From Ectopseudomonas composti (GTDB lineage Bacteria > Pseudomonadota > Gammaproteobacteria > Pseudomonadales > Pseudomonadaceae), in the NCBI RefSeq assembly GCF_001567565.1, contig NZ_LSSW01000029.1:248001-312000 (forward strand): a DNA stretch of 64,000 bases. Direction: 5' to 3'. Below are positions 1 through 9,769 of the stretch, in pieces; the first letter of the stretch is position 1, and the number at the start of each line of letters is the position of its first letter. The notes under the pieces were generated by a model. The model did no database searches and had not been told where the DNA came from. It worked only from the letters and a program-made list of their open reading frames with translations. The position numbers and the translations under genes are program-made.

Positions 1-1556
1 TGTTGTTCGCCCAGGGACAATACCCGGCTCCAGTCGCCGGGTTCGTCCAGGCGGCCTGCCAGGTGCGGTAGGCAGACTTGCTCCAGCACCTGTTGCATAC
101 GCTCGCGGTCGTCGCCCGGTTCGGCGGGGTAGGCGAGGGCGCTGCGCAGATCGCCCAGTGGCAGGTACGGGCGTTGCGCGAGGAACAGCGCCTGGTGCCC
201 GGTGGGCCGCGCCACCTGGCCGTCGGCGTAGGGCCAGAGGCCCGCCAGGGCGCGCAGCAGGGTGGTCTTGCCGCAACCGGAGGGGCCGCGCACCAGCAGG
301 GCCTGGCCAGCGTGCAGGTCAAGGTTGAGGCCATCGACCAGCAGCTGGCCGTCCGGGCGTTGCAGGTGCAGGTTTTCGACGTACAAGCCGCTGGCTTGGG
401 CGTGGGTGGTGACGTGCGGCAGTTCGCGGGCCTGCTGGTTGGCGTCGAGCAGGCCGCTCAGGCGGTTGAGGGTGGCGCGGTACTGGGCGAAGGCGTCGTA
501 GCTGCTGCGGAAGAACGACAGGGCGTCCTGCACCTGGCCGAAGGCCTGCGCGGTCTGCATCACGTCGCCGAGCTTGATGGCGCCGCTGAAGAAGCGCGGC
601 GCCTGGATGATGAAGGGGAAGACCACGGCTACCTGGCTGACGCCGAGGTTGAAACCGTCGAATTTCAGGGTTCGGTAGACCAGCGCCCAGAGGTTTTCCA
701 CCAATGCGGCGAAGCGGCCCAGCAGGGTGCGCCGCTCCACGTCACGGCCCTGGTAGAAGGCGACGTTCTCGGCGTATTCGCGCAGGCGCACCAGGGCGTA
801 ACGGAAGTTGGCCGAGCGCTGCTCGTTGAGGAAGTTCAGGCGGATCAACGGGCGGCCGAGGCGGAAGGCGATCAGTGTGGCGATGATCACGTAGATGTAC
901 ACGGCGAATACCATGGCCCGGGGGATTTCCACGCCGGCCACCGTCAGTGGTGCGGACAGCCCCCAGAGAATGGCGCTGAAGGCCACCAGCGAGACCAGCG
1001 AGCTGACCGCGCCTAGCGAGAGTCGCAGCGAGCCGGAGACGAAGGCGGCGACGTCCAGCTCGATACGCTGGTCGGGGTTGTCGATCGGCTGGTCGAGGAA
1101 CTGGCCACGGTAGTAGGCATCGCCCTTGAGCCAGTCATCGGTCAGGCGCTGGTTTAGCCAGGTGCGCCAGTGGATGCTCAGCGCCTGGTTGACGTAGAAG
1201 TCGAACAGCGCCCGCGTGACATGGATGGCGGCGAGGATGGCGAAGATCCCCAGCATGAACCAGAACGCCTGCTGATCCAGCTCCTGCAAGGCGCTGTAGA
1301 AGCCGTTGTACCAGAAGGAGAACAGCACGTTCATGCGCACCGCGAATAGCGACAGCAGCAGGAGCAGGGCGAAGGTCAGCAGCGGTCGCCAGCTGTTGCG
1401 CGGGTTGAGGTAGGGCCCGGCGATCTGCCAGAACTGGCGACCCCAGCGGGTGAATCGCACCAGGGCGAAGGCGGTGAGGCTGAAGCCGACGAGGGTGCAC
1501 AGTGAAGCGATGGCCAGCCAGATCAGGCTGTCGGTGAGGGCTTGGTGCCAATCCAT
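1..1556 (-). CDS. ABC transporter ATP-binding/permease protein, SbmA/YddA type (3' end cut off)
   Basis: The protein starts at an ATG at 1556 and runs off the left edge after about 518 residues, so its C-terminus is missing. The N-terminal two thirds is a hydrophobic transmembrane region typical of the SbmA/BacA and YddA half-transporters (residues about 10-330). The nucleotide-binding domain follows, with Walker A GPSGCGKTT near residue 422 and the signature LSLGEQ at the very edge of the window. Family members form homodimers in the inner membrane. Some import peptides or vitamin B12-like compounds, others are uncharacterised exporters, and substrate cannot be told here. No operon partner is visible on its 5' side, where a 415-base gap separates it from the SulP gene. 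Confidence 0.85.
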   Translation of the reverse strand, partial: MDWHQALTDSLIWLAIASLCTLVGFSLTAFALVRFTRWGRQFWQIAGPYLNPRNSWRPLLTFALLLLLSLFAVRMNVLFSFWYNGFYSALQELDQQAFWFMLGIFAILAAIHVTRALFDFYVNQALSIHWRTWLNQRLTDDWLKGDAYYRGQFLDQPIDNPDQRIELDVAAFVSGSLRLSLGAVSSLVSLVAFSAILWGLSAPLTVAGVEIPRAMVFAVYIYVIIATLIAFRLGRPLIRLNFLNEQRSANFRYALVRLREYAENVAFYQGRDVERRTLLGRFAALVENLWALVYRTLKFDGFNLGVSQVAVVFPFIIQAPRFFSGAIKLGDVMQTAQAFGQVQDALSFFRSSYDAFAQYRATLNRLSGLLDANQQARELPHVTTHAQASGLYVENLHLQRPDGQLLVDGLNLDLHAGQALLVRGPSGCGKTTLLRALAGLWPYADGQVARPTGHQALFLAQRPYLPLGDLRSALAYPAEPGDDRERMQQVLEQVCLPHLAGRLDEPGDWSRVLSLGEQ

Positions 1557-1971
1557 AAGGTGTGGGTTCCGCGATGCTTCGACAGGGAGGGGGGTGCCGG
1601 AGGGCCGGCTGCCGAGACTGCAGGCGTGAGTTATACGCCTGTGTTGCAGACTTTTCGCCGCTTCGTGGGTTCCGGGGGCTACGGCCTTTGTGAAAGTCGG
1701 ACGGCTGCCGTTCAGGTTGCGATCGGTTGTGGCTATTGCGCCTGTTTCAGCGCCTGTTGCAGGCGATGGGTATTGGCCGCGTTGGCCTGGTCGATCGGCT
1801 GCTGGGCTTGCAAGCTGGTGCCGGCGGCGGTTTTACCCGCGCCACGGGCGCCGAGGTTGAGGCGCTGGGCAATGGGGCGACCGCATGGTGGGCCTCAAGC
1901 GAGTGATAGCAACTCAATAGAGTGGCGATTTCGCCTGGTTTGTATGCGCCACCATGCGCAATGTGTTGCGA
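1557..1971. other. intergenic stretch with a short unassigned open frame
   Basis: This 415-base gap lies between the ABC transporter start and the SulP stop. Minus-strand bases 1894-1733 form an open frame of 53 codons that ends in TAG and contains an Ala/Gln-rich tail (QQPIDQANAANTHRLQQALK). It lacks an ATG or GTG start and is preceded by an in-frame TGA. It may be the remnant of a truncated gene or chance in GC-rich DNA. A small hairpin GGCGA-AA-TCGCC at about 1925-1936 lies just after the SulP stop. No promoter is convincing. Confidence 0.35.
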
Positions 1972-3483
1972 TCAGGCCAGTGCGGTGCGTTGCCGGCCTT
2001 CCACCCGGCGTTTCAACGCCGCGCCTTCGACGATATCCAGCCCGCCGCCTTGGGCTCGGGCAGAGCGGCCCCAGTCTTCCAGCAGTTCCATGCAGGCGTG
2101 GTCGATGTAGCGCACGTTGGCCAGGCTCACCTGCAGGCGCGTGCCCGGAGCGACTTCGCCGAGGACGGCCGCCAGTTGCGGTACGCGCAGGAAGGTCGCC
2201 GCGCCCTTCATGCGCAGCTCGGCGCTGTCCGGGCCGGTGGCTACCAGCTTCACGCGCAGGCGCGAGGCGTTCCACACCAGCTTCAGCAGGGTCATGGCGA
2301 AGCCCACCAGCACGCCGGTCAGCAGGTCGGTGAGGACGATGCACAGCGCTGTGGCGGCGTAGATGAACACAGGCGCGCGGCCATACTGACCGAGGCTGCG
2401 CATGGCCTTGGGATCGACCAGCTTGCAGCCGGTGTATACCAGTACCGCGCCGAGGCTGGCCACCGGAATGCTCTGCAGTACGCTGGGCAGCAGGGCGACC
2501 AGGGCCAGCAACCAGGCGCCGTGGAGGATGGTCGAGGCGCGGCCGCGTGCGCCGGCCTGGACGTTGGCCGAGCTGCGCACGATCACGCCGGTCATCGGCA
2601 GCGCACCGACCGCGCCACAGAGCATGTTGCCAATGCCCTGGGCCGACAACTCACGGTTGAACCGCGCGCGCGGGCCATCGTGCATGCGGTCGACGGCGGC
2701 GGCGGAGAGCAAGGTCTCGGCGCTGGCGATGAAGGCCAGCGCCAATGCCGCGATCAGCAGTTGCGGGTCGGCCAGGCTGGCGAGCCCCTGCGGGGTGATC
2801 CAGTCGATGGCGTCGCCAAGATTGGCCGGCAGCTCCACACGCTTGACCGGCAAGGTCAGCCAGAGACTGATCAGCGTGGCCAGTGTCACGCCAACCAGGG
2901 CGCCGGGCAGAAAGCGCAGCGGCGCCGGACGAAAGCGCTCCCACAGCCAGATGCTGGCGATGGTGCCGAGACCCACCGCTCCGGCGATCATGGCATTGCC
3001 ACCGGCCAGGCTCAGGGCATCGAGCACGGCACCGGGAAAGGCCAGCAAATTGTCCAGGCCCGATGCCTGAGGCGAGGCATCGATCATCACGTGCACTTGC
3101 GACAGTACGATGAGGATGCCGATGCCGGCGAGCATGCCGTAGACCACCGCCGGCGCAGTGACGCGAAACCAGCCGCCCAGGCGCAGGCTGCCAGCGACCA
3201 GCTGGATCAGGCCGGCGAGCAGCAATACCGGGCCGAGCGCGGCCATGCCGTGGGTGCGTACCAGCTCGAATACCAGCACCGCCAGGCCGGCTGCCGGACC
3301 ACTGACTTGCAGTGGTGCGCCGGCGATGAAGCCGACCACCAGACCGCCGATGATGCCGGTGATCAGGCCCTTGGCCGGCGGCATGCCGGAGGCGATGGCA
3401 ATGCCCATGCACAGCGGCAGGGCGACGAGAAAGACCACCACGGACGCCAGCGCGTCCCGTGGCAGTGTGCGAAATACATTCAT
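1972..3483 (-). CDS. SulP family anion transporter, probable bicarbonate transporter
   Basis: This is a 503-residue inner-membrane protein with about 10-12 hydrophobic segments and a C-terminal STAS domain (about residue 395 onward). The N-terminal segment carries the family pattern of a short helix followed by a GMPPAKGLITGIIGG stretch. SulP proteins carry sulfate, bicarbonate or dicarboxylates. The gene lies 84 bases downstream of a beta-carbonic anhydrase on the same strand, a pairing that favours bicarbonate as substrate (inference). I chose the ATG at 3483 because AAGGAGAG lies just upstream; an in-frame start 11 codons earlier lacks a good ribosome site. P. aeruginosa has, as I recall, the same two-gene order. 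Confidence 0.88.
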   Translation of the reverse strand: MNVFRTLPRDALASVVVFLVALPLCMGIAIASGMPPAKGLITGIIGGLVVGFIAGAPLQVSGPAAGLAVLVFELVRTHGMAALGPVLLLAGLIQLVAGSLRLGGWFRVTAPAVVYGMLAGIGILIVLSQVHVMIDASPQASGLDNLLAFPGAVLDALSLAGGNAMIAGAVGLGTIASIWLWERFRPAPLRFLPGALVGVTLATLISLWLTLPVKRVELPANLGDAIDWITPQGLASLADPQLLIAALALAFIASAETLLSAAAVDRMHDGPRARFNRELSAQGIGNMLCGAVGALPMTGVIVRSSANVQAGARGRASTILHGAWLLALVALLPSVLQSIPVASLGAVLVYTGCKLVDPKAMRSLGQYGRAPVFIYAATALCIVLTDLLTGVLVGFAMTLLKLVWNASRLRVKLVATGPDSAELRMKGAATFLRVPQLAAVLGEVAPGTRLQVSLANVRYIDHACMELLEDWGRSARAQGGGLDIVEGAALKRRVEGRQRTALA

Positions 3484-3567
3484 GGTGCTATCTCTCCTTG
3501 TCCACCTCGTGAACAAAAGCAGCCAGTACCCGCGCCGTTCCAGGCGCAGGCAGGGGGAAACGAGTGA

Positions 3568-4299
3568 TCAGGCGCTGGCGTAGCGCGGTTGCGGGGTGGC
3601 GCAGGGCTGCTCGTCGCCGTCCAGCGCCAGGAAGTTGCCCGAGGCTGCGTCATAGGCGCGAATGCCGCCGCTGTCGATGTCGTAGACCCAGCCGTGGATG
3701 TGCAGCTGGCCACTGGCGATGCGCGCGGCGACCGAGGGATGGGTCCGCAGGTGGTCGAGTTGGGCCACCACGTTCTCCTCGGTCAGCACACCGAGGGTTT
3801 CGTGGGCGCTGCCACAGCTGCAGTTGTCCGCCACCACGCTGCGCGCCACTTCGGCGTGGCGCAGCCAGGCACGTACCGTGGGCATGCCATCGAGGCTGGC
3901 CGGGTTGAGCACGGCTTTCATCGCGCCACAGTCGGAATGGCCGCAGACGATGATGTGCTGCACGCCTAGCGCCAGTACCGCGTATTCGATGGCGGTGGAG
4001 ACGCCGCCGTTCATCTGTCCGTAGGGTGGCACCACGTTGCCCACGTTGCGGGTGACGAAGAGGGTGCCGGGGTCGCTCTGGGTGATCAGCTCCGGCACGA
4101 TGCGCGAATCGGCGCAGGTGATGAACATCGCGCTGGGCGACTGTGCCGAGGCCAGGCGCTTGAATAGCGCCTGCTGCTGCGGGTAGACCTCCTGACGAAA
4201 ACGCCGAAAGCCCTGTACCAGTTGGTGCAGAGCGGTCTGGGCGGTGTCCTTGGCTACGGGACGCAGGGTGTTGCCGGTTCGGGAAGCGGTTGAGTTCAT
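3568..4299 (-). CDS. beta-class carbonic anhydrase
   Basis: This 243-residue cytoplasmic zinc enzyme interconverts CO2 and bicarbonate. The beta-class zinc and catalytic residues are present: C62, D64 and R66 in CADSR, and H121 and C124 in HSDCGA. The chosen ATG at 4299 is preceded by AGGAGATGC; an upstream in-frame ATG at 4371 would add 24 residues and lies inside the likely promoter. It is the first gene of a probable operon with the SulP transporter. A perfect 16-base palindrome sits 57-72 bases upstream of this start and may be an operator. Confidence 0.93.
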   Translation of the reverse strand: MNSTASRTGNTLRPVAKDTAQTALHQLVQGFRRFRQEVYPQQQALFKRLASAQSPSAMFITCADSRIVPELITQSDPGTLFVTRNVGNVVPPYGQMNGGVSTAIEYAVLALGVQHIIVCGHSDCGAMKAVLNPASLDGMPTVRAWLRHAEVARSVVADNCSCGSAHETLGVLTEENVVAQLDHLRTHPSVAARIASGQLHIHGWVYDIDSGGIRAYDAASGNFLALDGDEQPCATPQPRYASA

Positions 4300-4598
4300 C
4301 GTTGCATCTCCTGTGATCTTCATCGGTGACGTTCTCGACTGCCAGCCAAACGCCTGTGACCAATTGGTCACTTCCAGGGCAACGATAAGGATTATTACTT
4401 AATCAAAACTGAACGGAAGGCTCTAAAACGCCACTATCCGGCCATTCCAGGGGGCAATTTCTGCAGCAAAAGGGCGTTCGCGAGGGATGGGGATCGATGA
4501 ACGGTGCGTCTGCTCGGGTTGCGCGGGTACGAGCCGCCAGGCGATTCACCTGCAGATACAGGGTGCATCACCTGGCGAACAGTGGGCTGTGCTGTGGC
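4300..4598. other. carbonic anhydrase promoter region
   Basis: This gap of about 300 bases separates the carbonic anhydrase start from the stop of the small secreted protein gene. It holds the palindrome at 4356-4371 and, upstream of it on the minus strand, an AT-rich patch (about 4385-4415, TAATAATCC on the minus strand) that is the likeliest promoter. I see no coding frame with a credible start. Confidence 0.5.
4356..4371. promoter_or_regulatory. perfect 16-bp palindrome, candidate operator of the carbonic anhydrase gene
   Basis: The sequence GTGACCAATTGGTCAC is a perfect inverted repeat with no mismatch. It lies 57-72 bases before the carbonic anhydrase start codon, between the AT-rich promoter-like patch and the ribosome site. 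It fits neither the CRP/Vfr spacing (TGTGA-N6-TCACA) nor the Anr box. A related site with the same right half TTGGTCAC lies at 18939-18954 before another gene. The binding protein is unknown. Confidence 0.5.
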
Positions 4599-4835
4599 TT
4601 AGTGCTCGCCCTTCAGCGCGCCGCTGAGGCCGAACATCAGCACCAGCAGGTTGGCGTCGGGCTTGGCCACTGGTTGCCCCTGTTTACGCAGGGGCGCAAT
4701 GGGGCAGGGGGCCAGTGCTGAGCAGTCATGGGTTTCCAGTACGCGCGGGCCGGGCTCCTGCCAGGCGGCGGCAGCAATCGCCGTTACGCTGAGGGCGAGG
4801 CCGAGAAACAAACCTCGTGCTATTCCTAACTTCAT
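4599..4835 (-). CDS. small secreted protein of unknown function
   Basis: This 78-residue protein has a typical Sec signal peptide (MKLGIARGLFLGLALSVTAIA, cleavage likely after AAA). The mature part is short and has two cysteines eight residues apart (HDCSALAPCP). It ends in a mildly hydrophobic segment (LLVLMFGLSGAL) before GEH. I do not recognise the family. The start at 4835 follows AAGGGG at good spacing. It is transcribed alone, toward the carbonic anhydrase gene. Confidence 0.6.
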   Translation of the reverse strand: MKLGIARGLFLGLALSVTAIAAAAWQEPGPRVLETHDCSALAPCPIAPLRKQGQPVAKPDANLLVLMFGLSGALKGEH

Positions 4836-5182
4836 TTTGCTAACCCCTTGAAAGCGCTGCCAAACGCTGTTCGCTAAACCTAGATCACCCATTTCGATAC
4901 TGCCGTTCTGTGCGACGAACGGTTCTGTCACATGGCTGGCACCCGCCGGGGCTGTGCTGAGACACAGGCCGCGTCGGTTTGTTCAACCATGGTGCGGGTA
5001 ACGTCTTAACGTAACCTTAGGTGCCCGTGATGGCGCCCTGTAACGGCCGGTCCTGGCAGCTGCAGTCGCCTGCAGACTTACTCTTTGCCTGGCGCAAAGG
5101 CGCGCGCTAGAGCCACTTCCTGGTGGGGGGATACGGATGTTGCCGATACAAGACTACCGGTGCAGGGCCGGCAGTCGTTTAC
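4836..5182. other. intergenic stretch, nothing definite
   Basis: These 347 bases lie between the small secreted protein start and the InaA-family stop. They must hold the promoter of the secreted protein gene on the minus strand. I see no clear -35/-10 pair, no terminator with a U-tract and no coding frame with codon use like the neighbours. Confidence 0.4.
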
Positions 5183-5887
5183 TTAGGCAAGCTCTGTGCC
5201 GAGGCCCTTGGCGCCGTCGGCGAAGACCTGGCGATAACCTTGCAGCAGTTGCTGCCAGTCTGCGTCGCACCAGGGGCTGTGGCGGCGCAGCTGGGGCAGG
5301 TCGTGCTGGGCGGCCTGGACGCGGGTCAGGCGACGACGGCTTTTCTCCAGATCCAGCAGGGCCACCTGCGGCGTTTCGCCGTCAACGCGTACGAAGATGT
5401 GCTTGGCATACAGGCAGCCGTGCTGCCAGCGGCCCAGGTGCATGCGCGCCAGCGTGACACCGACAAGTTGCAGCAACTGGCTGTGTACGGCTTCACCGCA
5501 GGCTTGCCGGCCACCTTGCTCATACCAGTGCTCGATGTTCTCGAAGCCTTCCAGGGCCTCGGTGACCAGCAGGCCGCGCCAGCCTTCCTGGGCATCGTAG
5601 TCGATGCCGCAATAGATCATTTTCGGTACCAGCACCCCTAGAGAGGGCAGCGCCTGCAAGGCTTTGCGTTCGCGCAAGACGGTGGGGCGCCCCTGCGGAT
5701 GCAGCAGGCTGCGATAGATGTGGCCGATCTGTTTCTTGGCGTAGAGCACGCCGTTTGCATCCAGCAGGCGTTGTACGCCGCTTTTACCACCGCGACGAAC
5801 GTTGGGTTCTTCGACCCAGTCGCCTTGCTGTTGCCACCATTGCTGGAATGCCTGCTGAGGGATTTCGCTCGTGCTGCATAGGGCCAT
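5183..5887 (-). CDS. inaA: lipopolysaccharide kinase InaA family protein
   Basis: This 234-residue protein belongs to the InaA/WaaP-like small kinase-fold family. A catalytic-loop-like HGCLYAKHIFV and a DLEKSRRR motif (the counterpart of DFG) lie in the second half. An Arg/Lys-rich N-terminal part (RRGGKSGVQR) corresponds to the nucleotide-binding lobe. Relatives phosphorylate LPS core sugars or are acid- and stress-inducible proteins of unknown substrate. It appears monocistronic. A groEL terminator separates it from the heat-shock operon. Confidence 0.8.
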   Translation of the reverse strand: MALCSTSEIPQQAFQQWWQQQGDWVEEPNVRRGGKSGVQRLLDANGVLYAKKQIGHIYRSLLHPQGRPTVLRERKALQALPSLGVLVPKMIYCGIDYDAQEGWRGLLVTEALEGFENIEHWYEQGGRQACGEAVHSQLLQLVGVTLARMHLGRWQHGCLYAKHIFVRVDGETPQVALLDLEKSRRRLTRVQAAQHDLPQLRRHSPWCDADWQQLLQGYRQVFADGAKGLGTELA

Positions 5888-6041
5888 GTTGTTCTTCTTC
5901 TATTGGTGGGTTTGCGCCGCACTCGTCTCGTGAACGGTAATGCGTCGTTCAAGGTTGTAACAAAACATAAGCAAACAACGTTCCCGAGTCCACAGGAAAT
6001 GTCCACGGGGTTTCCGAGCGGTATCACTTTCTTGCGCAAAT

Positions 6042-6073
6042 AAAAAACCCCGCGACTGGCGCGGGGTTCTTTT
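6042..6073 (-). terminator. Rho-independent terminator of groESL
   Basis: A 7-bp stem CCCCGCG/CGCGGGG with a 5-base loop lies 24 bases past the groEL stop. It is flanked by A and T tracts on both sides, so it can act on either strand. Confidence 0.9.
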
Positions 6074-6097
6074 TTTCCTGCTTGGGAGCCGGTCGGC

Positions 6098-7744
<1,647 letters not shown>

Positions 7745-7792
7745 GTTGATCAGACCTCAAATTCTTGAAGGTTAAACGGAGACTCGTGGGAA

Positions 7793-8086
7793 TCAGGCTT
7801 CGACGACAGCGAGGATTTCGTTCTCGCCCATTACCAGCAGGTCTTCGCCGTCGACTTTGACGGTGTTGCTGCCGGAGTACGGGCCGAATACCACCTTGTC
7901 ACCGACCTTGACGGCCAGCGGACGGACTTCGCCGTTATCCAGAACCTTACCGGTACCGACGGCAACGACTTCACCTTGGTTCGGCTTCTCGGCGGCCGAA
8001 CCCGGCAGCACGATGCCGCCTGCGGTTTTGGTCTCTTCTTCGCTGCGACGGATCACGACGCGGTCATGCAGAGGACGAAGCTTCAT
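7793..8086 (-). CDS. groES: 10 kDa co-chaperonin GroES
   Basis: At 97 residues this is the usual GroES length, beginning MKLRPLHDRVVIRR. The mobile loop (ETKTAGGIVLPGSA) that docks on GroEL is intact. It is the first gene of the groESL operon. The start at 8086 has AGGAGAG upstream. The leader between the heat-shock promoter and the start codon is about 140 bases and contains no gene. Confidence 0.99.
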   Translation of the reverse strand: MKLRPLHDRVVIRRSEEETKTAGGIVLPGSAAEKPNQGEVVAVGTGKVLDNGEVRPLAVKVGDKVVFGPYSGSNTVKVDGEDLLVMGENEILAVVEA

Positions 8087-8412
8087 TGTCGATCTCTCCT
8101 AACAATTGAATGGCCAACTTGCCGACTCTTGCTTGGTCGGCGGGTTTGTAAAATCCGGCGAGGCCGGGCGCGGCACGCTGGGCGCACCGCGAAAGTTGGA
8201 CTGCCTCGATGGGCAGGCACCTTGCGGTGACTGGTACATGTGGGCGGGCAAGGGTATTTCAAGGGGCGGCGGTGAAATTTTTTGCGTGGGAGAGGGGGGA
8301 AATTACAGATGACGGGCCGATGCCGGCCCTATGCGGGGGTTGCCATATGCAGGCTGTGGCTACCGGCGATCAGGCTTCGAGGTGATCGCCGGCAAGTTAT
8401 TGTTGAGCATGC
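8087..8412. other. groESL leader and promoter region
   Basis: This 326-base gap separates groES from fxsA. It carries the groESL heat-shock promoter at 8235-8266 and its long leader. I see no credible gene here and no clear ROSE-type thermometer in the leader. Confidence 0.6.
8235..8266 (-). promoter_or_regulatory. sigma-32 (RpoH) heat-shock promoter of groESL
   Basis: On the minus strand the sequence reads CCCCTTGAAA, then a 13-14 base spacer, then CCCACATGTA. This is a near-perfect match to the RpoH consensus (CTTGAA, 13-14 bases, CCCCATNT). The -35 lies at 8258-8263 and the -10 at 8235-8244. It is placed about 150 bases upstream of the groES start. Confidence 0.85.
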
Positions 8413-8862
8413 CTATTCGCGGCGTTCGTATTCGCCTTCGAGGACGTTTGGGCGGGTCTGTCCGGAGCGGGCCGCCTGGTCATCGAAGAAGGCGCGCTGG
8501 CGCAGGGCTTGTTCTTCGGCGCGGCGGCGAATTTTGCCGACCATGAGGCGTCGCGTGAAAGGAATCAGGCAGAGCACGCCGAAAATGTCGCTGATGAAGC
8601 CCGGCAGCAGCAGCAGGCCTCCACCGACGGCGATCAGCAGGCCTTCGAGCATCTCCTGTTCGGGCAACTCGCCGCGAGCGAGTTTTTCCCGCGCGCGCCA
8701 GGCCGTGGCAACCCCGGCGACGCGCAGGAGAATGCTGCCGAGAATCGCAGTGCCGATGATCAGCAGCAGGGTGGGCAGCACGCCAATGGCGCTACCGACC
8801 TTGATCAGCAATGCCAGTTCGATGATCGGGAACAGCAGGAAGAGAAACAAAAACGCGCGCAT
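8413..8862 (-). CDS. fxsA: FxsA family membrane protein
   Basis: This 149-residue inner-membrane protein has a hydrophobic N-terminal half with three or four segments (MRAFLFLFLLFPIIELALLI; LPTLLLIIGTAILGSILL; LLIAVGGGLLLLPGFISDI) and a charged C-terminal tail. The GGGLLLLPGFISDIFG stretch is the FxsA signature. In E. coli FxsA relieves phage T7 exclusion by the F plasmid when overproduced; its normal role is unknown. The position beside groESL is common in proteobacteria. A weak AAGGAC lies upstream of the start. Confidence 0.92.
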   Translation of the reverse strand: MRAFLFLFLLFPIIELALLIKVGSAIGVLPTLLLIIGTAILGSILLRVAGVATAWRAREKLARGELPEQEMLEGLLIAVGGGLLLLPGFISDIFGVLCLIPFTRRLMVGKIRRRAEEQALRQRAFFDDQAARSGQTRPNVLEGEYERRE

Positions 8863-8932
8863 TTCAGTGGGTCCTTGGCGGAAGTGGACTTCCAGTAGGA
8901 ATAAAGTATGGGGCCGTGGCCTGAATTCAAGC

Positions 8933-9661
8933 TTAAGGGGCGCCGTCGGTCGGCCAGCTCTCGGCGCGAGCCAGTGTCACCAGGGCTTCACGTACCTGTC
9001 CCGGGTTGTTGCAGGGTACCGGAAATGCCAGCCAATGCAGACTCTGGCCGATGCGCAGGTGGAAGCCTTCCTGGTCGACGCCGACCATCTGCGCCGGCTC
9101 ATGCTGAGGCAATCCGGCCAGTTCGACGTAATGGGCAATGGCCTTGGCATGGTCTTCATTCATGTGCTCGACCATGCTCGCTTCGCTGCCGTCCGTCGCA
9201 AAGGGGTTGGCCAGGGCGACCTGGTCGAGCCAATGAATGGCGCCGAAGCCGCCAATGAAGCGCCAACGCACCGGCTCCAGCCGCCAGAAATCGAAGTCAT
9301 GCGCCCGGTGGTAGTCGCGCGATTGGGGGAAAAAGCGGTAATAACGTTGTGCGGCCGCTTCGATTTGCTCTTCGTCACGCAATTGTCGTGCTTCGGCGAG
9401 CAAAGTGAGGCGGCCGACCGCCTGCACATCCTCTGCGCCACGCTCGCCGACCAGTAGCGAGCATTTGGCGTCCTGCCCGAGATTATGGGTGTGCTGGGCG
9501 ATACGGCTGATCAGGATCAGCGGCCTGCCCTCGGCGTCCAGGCAGTAGGGCACCACCGATCCGAAAGGGAAACCCGGCATGGCCTTGGAGTGGGTGCTGA
9601 GCACCCCACGGTATTCCTTGAGCAGCAATTCTCGTGCATGCTTGCCGGCTTTCACGCTCAC
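8933..9661 (-). CDS. HugZ-family pyridoxamine 5'-phosphate oxidase-like protein
   Basis: This 242-residue protein has an N-terminal split-barrel FMN-binding-like domain (residues about 8-150, with STHSKAMPGFPFGSVVPYCLD) and a C-terminal DUF2470 domain with the motif HMNEDH. The family includes haem-oxygenase-like HugZ proteins as well as members of unknown substrate, so haem use is possible but not shown. I chose a GTG start at 9661, preceded by GAGGAG at proper spacing. The open frame continues upstream without stops, but only as the antisense of the SDR gene. Confidence 0.82.
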   Translation of the reverse strand: MSVKAGKHARELLLKEYRGVLSTHSKAMPGFPFGSVVPYCLDAEGRPLILISRIAQHTHNLGQDAKCSLLVGERGAEDVQAVGRLTLLAEARQLRDEEQIEAAAQRYYRFFPQSRDYHRAHDFDFWRLEPVRWRFIGGFGAIHWLDQVALANPFATDGSEASMVEHMNEDHAKAIAHYVELAGLPQHEPAQMVGVDQEGFHLRIGQSLHWLAFPVPCNNPGQVREALVTLARAESWPTDGAP

Positions 9662-9769
9662 CTTATGACTCCTCGCAAAGAATCCGTCAGAAACGGACAG
9701 ACGCCCTAGCATAGCGGTTAGCGGGCATCTGCGGGGTCGGAAAATGCTGCACCTTGAGGGGATAAAGCG

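Noticed and set aside
1954..3567. 537-codon open frame on the plus strand
   Set aside because: It is antisense to the SulP gene, and its Arg/Gln/His-rich composition is typical of a GC-rich shadow frame.
4355..4372. CRP/Vfr site at the carbonic anhydrase promoter
   Set aside because: TGTGA and TCAC are present, but the spacing is eight rather than six bases and the outer bases do not match the Vfr consensus.
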